From: Pseudoflavonifractor sp. 60
GTDB taxonomy: Bacteria; Bacillota; Clostridia; Oscillospirales; Oscillospiraceae
Direction: 5' to 3'
NCBI RefSeq assembly: GCF_009911645.1
Contig: NZ_QWKI01000086.1
Location: 1-32,617 of the forward strand
DNA length: 32,617 nucleotides
Made by a program: the position numbers and the translations under genes. This document shows positions 21,558 to 32,300 of the stretch, one piece after another. Under the pieces are notes generated by a model. It ran no database searches and was not told where the DNA came from. It was given only the letters and a program-made list of their open reading frames with translations. Every line of letters begins with the position of its first letter. The first letter of the stretch is position 1.

Positions 21558-22267
21558 AAATCGCAGCGAAATTTCAAGCCGGTCTGCTCCTGAACTTTTT
21601 CAATAAAGCTTTGCTCTGGTACAGATTTTGTAAGCAGCTCACAATTTATCCAATCGTCTCTTTGAATCAATAACGCATCCGGATTTTTATGGACATATAC
21701 CATCTGCATAGGCATATCTTGGGCCAACAGTTCTGGGTGGTCTGAGAGGGGTACAAAATCTGCTCTGACCCGGCGATCCAGGTCCTGGAAATATTCCGAT
21801 GTATGGCCTAAAAAAACTTCTGAGAAATAAATTGTTGGCTCGTTTGGGGTGGATGTTCTCTCCATCTCTACCACTTCACAGAGAGCATAGATCACCAGAA
21901 ACAGGCTAAAGCCATCTATAGTATGATTGAATCGTGGCTCATTCTCCATTTTCGTAATCTGTTTAGGACCGTATTCTTGGTTGGCATTGAGCTTGTCCCA
22001 ATATTCCTGATACTTTTTGGCTATCTCTCTCAGTGACACTTCATCATGTTCCGAATAGGCAGTCTCAAAATCTTCCTCATACTCCCACGCAATACCTTCC
22101 GGGTCAGTTTCTTCCCACTTATAAATGCCATCAGATAAATCGTCCCGTTTGATTCCAATAACAATTCCATTATCGGCATCCAGGAAGAAGCCCAGGTAGT
22201 CTTTCTCCCAATGAACAAGTTCCAAGGGACGCAAGTAGAAAGGAAGCATTAAATTAGCCATATACAA
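21554..22267 (-). pseudogene. SUKH-like immunity paralogue 3, 5'-truncated at the island junction
   Basis: The frame encodes 237 aa to a stop at 21554. It aligns with the other two paralogues from FYLRPLELVHWEKDYLGFF (their LLRWDGDYLLL region) to PEQSFIEKVQEQTGLKF. The first roughly 75 residues, including the YSIQEELE and EDIQAAE segments, are missing. The frame meets the plus-strand methylase/helicase fragment within about ten bases at 22257, so the gene was cut there. An ATG at 22261 remains, but no ribosome site accompanies it. The protein is more acidic than its paralogues. Confidence 0.7.
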
Positions 22268-22988
22268 GTACCCGTTTGATGAACAGCTCTTGATCTATGC
22301 CCAGCGCCCGGACGCCACCGCCTGCGCCAGCATGGAATTGTGGAATGGCACCATGCGCCGCTGGATCAAGCCCGGTTCCAAGGGTATCGCGGTCATCCGA
22401 AAAGACAGGCGCGGCAAGCCCGGTCTGGAGTATGTCTATGACTATAGGGACACCCGCCCTGTGAGCGGGGCACGGGAGCCATACCTGTGGCAGATGCGGA
22501 AGGAACACCACCCCGCCGTCCTCGCCGCCTTGGAACAGCGGTACGGCCCCGCCGCCAAGGGAGATATAGGGGACCAGATCATGGAGCTGGCCCGCCGTGC
22601 TGTGGATGAGGTCTACCGTGACCGTTTGAGCGACCTTGCCTATGACACCAAGGACAGTCTGCTGGAGGAACTGGATGAACTGAATTTGGAGGTGCGTTTC
22701 CGCCGCCTTTTGACCGCCAGTGTCCAGTACACCCTCCTGACCCGCTGCGGCCTGGACCCTCTGGACTATCTGGACGACGAAGATTTTGACGGCATTTCGG
22801 AATTTTCCACCCCGGCAGTCCTCCACCACTTGGGCAACGCCGCAAGCGCGGTTTCTATGGAAGCCCTAATGGAGATCGGGACTGCCATTCGGCAGTACGA
22901 ACAGACACAAGCAAAAAATAATCAAAAAATTTCCGAAAAACCTCTTGCAAAAGAACCTCAAACCGGTTATACTACAACCAGAGGATAA
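22257..22988 (+). pseudogene. N-terminal fragment of an ICE methylase/helicase gene, lacking its 5' end
   Basis: The frame from 22257 reads AIYKYPFDEQLLIYAQRPDA and then TACASMELWNGTMRRWI, the conserved early region of the giant methylase/helicase proteins of Tn1549-like elements. The usual first 40-50 residues and the start codon are absent. The frame upstream belongs to the inverted SUKH-like gene and meets a stop at 22236. The fragment continues through GSKGIAVIRKDRRGKPGLEY and a helical section to TAA at 22986-22988. TTG 22290 could start translation, but without a good ribosome site. It is in the same phase as the large downstream frame, from which the tnpV segment separates it. Confidence 0.75.
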
Positions 22989-23031
22989 TTTAACACTGTA
23001 AAGCGCGAAAGCGCAGAAAGGAGCGATACAG

Positions 23032-23394
23032 ATGGCGGAGCTGACTTACACGAAGGTGGGCGATTACCTGGTGCCCGATCTGGTGATGGACGGCGAGGAC
23101 GAACTGGAGGAAATGCCGCTGGGCAAGTACGGGATGCTGCGGGAGGACTTTCTGAAGGAGCATCACAGCGGGACATACACCTCCATGCTTCTGACGGGCA
23201 GGCTGACCGATCACCTGCGGAAGATCGACCGGCAGGCGCAGGAGCAGGTGGACAGCATCGTGAGGGACCTGATGAAAAGCTGCGGCGTGAACGAGGAATT
23301 GAAGGCCAGGGATCAGATGGCGTGGGTGCAGGCGGTGAACGGCTTCACCCATCAGGCGGAGGAAATGGTGCTGGCGGAGATCGTCTACAAGTAG
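23032..23394 (+). CDS. tnpV: TnpV-family transposon-encoded protein
   Basis: This 120-aa product starts behind AAAGGAG at eight bases. It reads LTYTKVGDYLVPDLVM, LGKYGMLREDFLKEHHSGTY, LLTGRLTDHLRKIDRQA and WVQAVNGFTHQAEEMVLAEI, the continuous signature of TnpV proteins of Firmicutes transposons such as the Tn4451 group. Its biochemical role is not known. A GCGC-GAAA-GCGC mini-hairpin (23003-23014) precedes the ribosome site. The gene lies between two same-phase fragments of the methylase/helicase gene, so its arrival has probably split that gene. No transposase accompanies it. Confidence 0.88.
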   Translation: MAELTYTKVGDYLVPDLVMDGEDELEEMPLGKYGMLREDFLKEHHSGTYTSMLLTGRLTDHLRKIDRQAQEQVDSIVRDLMKSCGVNEELKARDQMAWVQAVNGFTHQAEEMVLAEIVYK

Positions 23395-26300
23395 ATCAGG
23401 AGCAGCATGAAGCGGCGGGCGAACAGCCCGCCGCTTCTGTGCTCCAAGAGCCAGAGGAAGCCCCTGCGCCGGGGCTGGCCCGGTTCCATTTGTTCCCTAC
23501 CGTAGAGGAACAGGTGGAGGCCATTGCCGAGGCCCAGGCAGAGGAAAAGAGGCAGACGGAAATTGACGCTTCCACCATACATCGTGTGCCTGACGCGGTG
23601 GTGGATCGCATCCTTACCAGCGGCGGCAACAGCAGGCACAGCATTGAGCGCATAGTAGCGTTCTTCCAGAAAAGTCCCAGCAGCGAGGACGCCGCCGCGT
23701 TTCTGGAGAAGGAGTATGGGGTCGGCGGTAAGGGCCTGACGGTTGCCAAAACGAAATACGCCATGTGGTTTGATGAAAAAGGGGTTCATATCTGCCCCGG
23801 AAACAACACCTATGGAGCTATTTTCACACATCTCCCGTGGTCCGCTGTGGGAATCCGTATTTCCCAGCTTTTGAAGGACGGTATGTTTGCCAGCCAAGAG
23901 AAGATCGACACAGCGCGGGAAAACGAGTTGGACGGTCTGGCCAACCGGCTGGCCGACCTCCGCATGGAGTTCAGTGATGAGGCAAAGAAGAAGGACTATC
24001 TGCATACCGTTTCCGAGGCATATAGGGGGAGCAGAAGCGAGGAAAGTGTGCTGCGGATCAAGGAACTTCTGCGTGAGCCGGAGAGCCGCCGCCGTGTCAT
24101 CTCCGAATTGCGGGCGTTCTCCGACTCTTATGTAACAGACCGCTCGTTGCTGAGACACCACCCCACTATATCCCTGCCTGCGCTGATCCGGCAAACCGCC
24201 GACCTGGATAAGCCGGTCACAGAGTTTAAGGCGGTGGAGGGCTTTGCCCCCGCAAAAACCACTTTTATCACGGAAGATGAAATCGACCAGTTTTTAATGG
24301 GTGCTTTCAGCTTTGAAGGGGGCAGAATCCGGGTTTATTCCTACTTCATGCAGGGCCACGACGCCAATGAGTGCGCCGCGTTTCTGCGGCATGAGTGCGG
24401 CGATATGGGCCGCACCTCTGAGGAATTGAAAACATGGAGCGATACGAAGGGCATCAAGTTCACCCGCTTGCACGAAGATTCAGGCGCGGACGGATATGAT
24501 ACCGTTTATCTCAACTGGAACCAGGCGCAGAAGCGTATCCGGGATTTGATCGAGAAAGACCGCTACCTTACCCGCCAAGAGCGGGAAAGCCTGCCGGAGC
24601 ATGACAAAAACCATCTTGCCCGGATGCTCTATCATTTCTTCTCCCATGTACCCGACTGCAAACACCTGCCCTTTGCCAATGGCGCGGACCTTGCAGCGGC
24701 GGCCAAGCAGATACTCCCCCTGCTGGAAGTGCCTGAAGCGGCGGCGAAGCTGTTTGATACCATGTTGAGTGATTTTTCCGCAATCAGCCCGGACGCGGAC
24801 GGTTATACGGGCATGATGTTTGCCATGCGGGATATGGGGGCGTTTGTGCGCGGGGATTCCCCCCTGTTCTCCCCGCTGCCGGAGAGCGCCCTGCAAGCGG
24901 AGCGCGAGGTAAAGGAGCGAAACCGAAAAAAGGACCAGACCCCGGAACAGGGTGCTGTGACCGATGCGCCAGAACCGCCGGGAGAGGCTTCCGGCGATTT
25001 GGCGGCGGTGGCCCGCGCCCTTGCCAGTAAGCGCAAGCCGGAGGCCACGGTGCGGGGTGATGGACAATTCTCCCTGTTTTCTTCCGGGCAGATGGCGGAG
25101 CCGCAGGAACAGCGAAAGATCAGCGATATGGACCTTGACCATTTTCTGATCGAGGATTTGGGCGACCCAGAGCGCAAGCAGAGGCTTTACGCTTTGTTCA
25201 CTGAGGGCTGGTCTGACGCGATCATCGTGCGAAAGCTGGAACAGGAATACAGCCGCTCCCGATACGGAAGTGTTGAAGGGGGCTTCTGCACTCTGTCGGA
25301 CGGCACAAGGGGCTACGCCTATTTTGCGAAGGAACTGCGGATTTCTCCCAGGCCAGAGGGGAAAATGCGCCATGTTTCCTTTGAGGAAATGGCCGCTCAT
25401 ATCCGCCAGCTTATCCAAGAGGGCCGCTACCTGTCCCCGGAAGAACTGGAGCGGTATCAGAAGGACCATGCGGCCCAGGAGCCGGAGGCCCCCGTATTTT
25501 CCACGCCGTCCCAAGCGCCGGAGCAGGAGCAGGAATCCTCCCGTTCCCCTTGGTGGGATGAATATTCCACCGTTAAGGGGAGCCACCCAGATCACCTTAT
25601 TCTTTATCAGGTTGGCGACTTTTTTGAATTGTTTGGCGAGGATGCCAAAACCGCTGCCGCTGTGCTGGGCCTGACCTTGACCACCCGGCCTGTTGGCGGC
25701 GTGGGGCGTGTGGAGATGTGCGGCTTTCCTATCCATGCGCTGGAGCAGAATGTTGAAAAGCTGCGCGGGCAGTATGACGTGGCTGTTTCCGCTGTTGATA
25801 CCAAAACCGGCGTATATCAGACCCGCACCTTAGCCGCGCTTGACGGCGGCACGGTTCCCTACGACTTTGAGTTTGAATACCGGCAACTGAGCCGCTTGAA
25901 ATCTGACTGTGATTATTTTCTTGGCGCGGGCGGCAGGCGCGAAAGGCATTTGTCAGAGGGCGGCAGTATCGCAACGCAGATCGCCAAGATGCGGGAATTG
26001 TACGGCCTTCTTCCTGAGAAACCGGAATGGCTGACGGCGGAGGATATTGACCGTTACGAGGCCCAAATGACAGGCGCGGAGCCTGAGAAACAGGCTGTGG
26101 AGCAACACGAAGCTCCCGCAGAGGAAGTGGTTGCCGCCGTCAAGAATCCCAACTATGAGATTACTGTTACATCGGCGGAAGCGTTGATTTTAGCAAGGCC
26201 CATGTCACAAGCGGGGATCACGGCCAATCGGACTGTCCAGGAAAATGGCGATGTTACATTCAGTGTCCCAGAATCCGAGAAGGACGTCCTCGAACGGCTG

Positions 26301-29300
26301 ATTACGAAAATCAGGAAGGATATTTCCAGAGCGGCGGAAGCTGTGTCCAAACCCCAAAAGGCCAGACGCACACGCCCGGAGGTCAATTACCACGCCTTTG
26401 AGAAATTGTTTCCTGAGATTATCAGCGGTGAATACCGCAGTATGCACTTGCAGGCGGAGCCATCCTATATGCCTCTCCACGTTCAATGGATTGCAGATGA
26501 TGTGGTTGCCGTCAGCCACACCTACCAGCAAAACGGCGATACCATGTATGACCCGGAAATGACCTTCCGTGTTGACCGGGAGAAGGGGACGTTGGAGGCG
26601 CTGACCTTCCGGCAGGATGGCGGCATCCCGCTCTATCAGGAGGTCTACCCGGAGCCGGGTAAGTGGATTCCCAAGCTGCGGAACGATTTGAACAGCTTTG
26701 CCGCACAGTGGATGAAAAATATCACAGCGCAGAAATTCATCAGGGAGCAAGCTGTCTCTGTGCGGGATGGGGAGGATGTTGAGGTTTTCTTCAGCCCGGA
26801 AGGGGCGCCCTTTGCCGCCTATGACATTCTGATGCGGGAAGCGGACACAATCACGGCGCAACTTCTGAACGATGAAAGCTACGCAAACGCCCGGATGAAC
26901 AGCGATGAGCAGAACAGCCGGGATGAGTGCAACATCGCAATCAACCGAATTGCGGTTTCCATGTTCAAAACAAATCCGCAGTTTTATCGCGCCTATTTCG
27001 ACACAACGATTGCAGTCCATCGGTTCCGCAATTACCTTTTTGAGACTACCTACCAACAGGAGTTGGAGGCGGAGCAGACGCCCGTCAGCTCCGTCACACT
27101 GTACCGGGAGGCGCTTGCTTTACTGGTCGGCGCCGTCAGGGGCAGCAGCTTTTATGATTATCTCCGCGACCGGGAGACTGACCATGACAGCGCAAGGAAC
27201 GAACTGGACGCCGAGATCACCGCCATGATGGATGAGGTCAAGGAGGGAAATCCCGCTCTGTATGAAGCCTACCACGCCCTGCCCAAGTTCCGGGAATGGC
27301 TGTTGGAGGATATTCTGGAGCAGACCTATCAGGACTATATCACCGACCCCCGTGACGCGGTGCAGCGATACGCCGACACGCCGGACGCCCCCGCGTGGAT
27401 TCGGGAGGATGCCCCGGCGCAGACGGAGCAAGATACCCGCGAAACGGCACTCCCGGTGGAAAAGACCGAAGCCCGCGATCCGCTGGACCCAGCTTATCAG
27501 GAGGGCGATACGGTCTATATTCGCGACAGGGCGTTTGTTGTCAAAAAGGTGGAAGAATCCAGTGTATTGCTGCAAGACCAATCGCATAGCCTTCCGATTT
27601 ATGAGCGATACGGCAAAGGCCCCTTTGCGCGGGAGCTGTTGAAGGACGACCGCAACAGCGGCATCACGCCGTTCCTCTCCGCCTATCTGCCGGACATCAA
27701 CCCCGTTTTGCGGGAAGTCTTGACCGGGGACAGCGGTTTGCTGGAACTGTGGGACAAGGCCGTGATCGCTGGATACATCCAGGCAGGCGAGAATAATCTG
27801 GAGGTCGCCCAACGGCTGGCGGACACCTATGAGGGCGTTGTGGGAACTGCGGCCCTTTGGACGGGCAATCAGGCGGACTACTCCGCGGACAGCTCCGGCT
27901 TTGAGGTCCACATTCACGATGGGCAGGATTCCAAGATATCTATGCCCTGGCGCCTGATCGCCCCTATTCTTCGCGCACTCTACCAACAGGAGCTGGATGG
28001 CTTTCTCCATGAACCGTCCGCAGAAGATCATTCACAGAGGCAGGCGGAGGCCGGTACAGAGATACTCCAAGCGCCGATGACGGTGGCGGAACCCACCGGG
28101 GCGGGTGCGCCGGAAAACACGGAAACGGTTTGGCACACTCCCGGCGGGAAAGAATACCGCGCCAGGGACACGGTGGAATACCTCGTTGATGGGACACCCA
28201 ACCAGATCGTCATTGACAGCATAGGCGAGGACTATATTTATTACACGTTCCCCGATTTGGCACAAGCCCCCGCTGAAATGTTCCGTGACAAATTTGAAAA
28301 ACTATTGGATGATGGCGGCCATGCCGTTGTCCGCAAGGCCAGTGAACACGCCCAGCAAGTGTCTGCTGAACCCAGCCTTGTCCCTAATGTTTCGGAATAC
28401 CTCAATTTGAAAGCACAGCACCCGGATAAGCTGGTAGGTGTCCAAGTGGGCCAATATATGATGTTTTATGGCAAAGACGCGGAAGAAGCCTCCGCCGCAT
28501 TGGGCCGGAACATACTGACGCGGGACATTCCAGGCTTGGGTGAAACCAGTGTGACAGGATACAACGGCGCATGGCAGGCTGCGCTCAAAAAATTGCTGGA
28601 GCATGGCAAGAGCGTGGTGCTGGCCCGTCCCAATCCCCAGCGCGGCCCTGACGCCCCCTATGAGATCATTAAGGAGCGTGATATTTCCAAGTATATCCCC
28701 TTGGGCAAGGAGCTGACCATTGACGGACGGCGCATGAAGGTGGACAGCATCGACTACGCCAGCGATAAGGTCAGCCTCATGGACGTGGAACTGACGATGG
28801 AGCATCGGCAGCCCGTTTTCCATGAGGAATCTGTTATTGTTGTCCGCGAATATGTGGAGGAAGCGGAACGGCGGGAATTTGAGCAGGCGGCCCATGTTGA
28901 GGAAATAGTGGAAGCCCCTGCCGCTGACGAACCAGTGCCGCCAGAAAGTCAGCGCCATGCCGGAGCCGATGAGCTGGATGAAGCCAAACGACTAATAGAG
29001 GATTTCTGTGATGTGGAGTATGACGGCGGCGTTGATTTTTCTGATCTGGAGCATATCGGCATCGCCTACACCTCCACCGAGGATGAAAAGCACGAAATTC
29101 AAGTGGAGGTCAATCTGCTGGATTTCAGTATCACGCAGATGCTGGATGACCAGCTCATTGAACAGCGCCGGTACAAGACCCTGCGGGAGCTGATTGACAA
29201 CGAACTGTCCGCCCTTGCCTTTGATGACCTGATTCATGTGGAGGGTGAGCCGGAGCAACTGCTGGCAAGCGCACTGAGAGCGGCGCAAAAGCCGGGACCC

Positions 29301-32300
29301 GCCCCGGAACCGGAACGGGTGGAGATCGACGGCGGCAGGATCGCAGAGCCGCCCGCACCCAAAACGCCCATAACCTCTAAGGTAGTGGGACGGGTAAACG
29401 CCGGAGCCTTTGACGTGATATTTGAGGAACTGCACGTTGGCCCGGAACTGCACAATTTCCACATCACTGACGAGGGCCTGGGTACTGGCGGACAGAAAAC
29501 CAAATATCAAAATAATGCAGCGGCTATCCGTACCTTGAAGCAGATCGAGGCGGATGGCCGTTTGGCTACCCCAGAGGAACAGGAGATACTGTCCCGCTAT
29601 GTCGGCTGGGGCAGTCTGCCCCAAGCGTTTGACGAAAACAACAAAGCATGGGCCAAGGAGTTTGAGGAATTGCAGTCGCTTCTCACCCCGGACGAGTATG
29701 CTGCCGCCAGAGCGACTACGCTGAACGCCCACTATACCAGCCCCCGCGTTATCAAGGCCATTTACGATGCTGTGCAGCGGATGGGCTTTCAGCCGGGGAA
29801 TGTGCTGGAGCCGTCCTGCGGTATCGGGAACTTTTTCGGACTTCTGCCGGAAAATCTTTCTGGCGCAAATCTGTACGGCGTGGAGTTGGACAGTTTGACG
29901 GGCAGGATCGCAAGACAGCTTTATCAAAAGGCCAATATTACCGTAGACGGCTTTGAAAACACCGACCACCCGGATGATTTCTTTGACCTCGCCGTGGGCA
30001 ACGTGCCTTTCGGCTCATACAAAGTGCATGACCGCCGTTATAACCGGCACAATCTCCAGATACACGATTATTTCCTGATGAAAACACTGGATAAGCTGCG
30101 CCCCGGTGGTATCATGGCGGTCATTACCTCAAAGGGCACCATGGACAAGAAAAACAGCAAGGCGCGGGAAGCCTTGGCGCAAAAAGCCAACCTCCTGGGC
30201 GCGATTCGCCTGCCCAACAACACTTTCAAGGCCAACGCCGGAACCGAAGTCACCAGTGATATCCTGTTTTTTCAAAAACGGGCCACTGTACCGGAAAAAA
30301 TGCCGGAATGGGTGGAAAGCGGCCTGACTGCGGACGGCGTACCCCTTAACCAGTATTACCTTCAGCACCCGGAGATGGTGCTGGGCACGATGGCCCTCGG
30401 CAAAAGTCTGTATGGCAACGACACGGAAACCGCCTGTTATCCCATTGAGGGTGCTGATCTGGCGGAACAGCTTGCCGGGGCTGTTGCCCATATCGCCCCA
30501 CCTGACCAGGCACTGCTGGACATGGACGCGCCTGAACAGGAGGACGGCAAAGCGGTCGAGAGCATCCCGGCAGACCCGAATGTACGCAATTTCAGCTATA
30601 CGGTGTCCAAGGGAAAAATCTACTTCCGGGAGAACTCCCGCATGGTCCCAGTGGAGCTGGGCAAGGTCCCGACCGCCCGTGTCAAAGGGATGATCAGTAT
30701 TCGGGACAGCGCCCGGAAACTCATTGATCTACAGTTGAAAGGCGCGTCCGATGCCGAGATCAAGGCGGAACAGGCCAGCCTTAACCGCCTCTATGATGTC
30801 TACACCAAGAAATACGGCATCCTGAACAGCGCCGGGAACCGGCTGGCATTCAACCAAGATTCCTCCTATCCCTTGCTCTGCTCTCTGGAAGTGCTGGATG
30901 ATGAAGGCAATTTTAAGCAAAAGGCGGATATGTTCACCAGGCGCACCATCCAGCACCATGAGGCCGTGACCAGTGTGGACACGGCGGTGGAGGCTCTGGC
31001 GGTATCTATTGGGGAGCGGGCCTGCGTGGATTTGGGCTTTATGGCGTCTCTCATGGACGGCGGTGAAAAAATCCCGCAGATCGTGGAGGATTTGAAAGGG
31101 GTCATTTTCAAGGACCCGGCCACCGGCCCCTTCGATATGGAGGCGGGGGGCACAGATTGGTACAAGGGCTGGCAGACGGCGGACGAATACCTGTCCGGCG
31201 ATGTCCGTATGAAGCTGGCCAAGGCCCGCGCCGCCGCTGAGAAGTACCCTGAGTTCGCAGTCAATGTGGAGGCACTGCAGCAGGTGCAGCCCAAGGACCT
31301 GACCGCCGCCGAGATCAGTGTGCGCATTGGCGCACCGTGGGTCAAGCCGGAGTATTACCGTGAATTTATCTTTGAACTGCTCCAGACGCCGGAATATCTG
31401 CGGGACGGCAAAATAGACGTTATCTACAATAAAATTACGGGCGAATGGAATGTGAAGGGCAAGAGCGAGGACAGGCGGGACAACGCCCGTATCCGTGCTA
31501 CCTACGGCACCAAGCGCAGAAACGCCTATGTCATTTTTGAGAATCTTTTGAACCAGCGGGACACGCGGGTTTATGACGAGGACGCCGAAGGGAAGCGTAT
31601 TCTTAATTCCAAACACACCACAATCGCCCAGCAGAAAGCGGAGGCTATCGACCAAGCGTTCCGGGACTGGATTTTCAAAGACCCGGAGCGGCGCGCCGAC
31701 TTGTGCGCCACCTATAACCGCCTCTTTAACTCTAAGCGGCCCCGTGAGTATGACGGCGGCCACATCACCTTTGCCGGGATGAACCCGGAGTACAAGCTGG
31801 AACCCCACCAGCGCAATGCCGTAGCGCGGATGCTCTATGGCGGCAATTCCCTCTTGGCCCACTGTGTCGGCGCTGGCAAGACCTTTGAAATGACCGCCGC
31901 CGCTATGGAGAGCAAACGGCTGGGCCTCTGCCAGAAATCGCTCTTTGTCGTGCCCAACCACTTGACGGAGCAATGGGGCAGCGATTTCCTGACCCTTTAT
32001 CCCGGCGCCAAGGTGCTGGTAGCTACCAAGAAAGACTTTAAGCCTAAGAACCGCAAGAAGTTCTGTGCCCGCATCGCCACCGGGGACTATGACGCCGTTA
32101 TCATCGGCCATTCTCAATTCGAGATGATCCCCCTCTCCCCGGAACGGCAGGCGCAGGTGATCGAGGACCAGATCGGTGAGATCATGGACGCTATCGCGGA
32201 GGCCAAGGCGCAGAAGGAAGAAAACTGGACCATCAAGCAGATGGAGGGAACGCGGAAAGACCTGGAAGCGAAGCTGAAAAAGCTCACCGACAAGAAGAAG

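Noticed and set aside
24480..25736. Minus-strand open frame of 418 codons opposite the giant gene
   Set aside because: Antisense shadow, basic and repetitive composition, no start signal.
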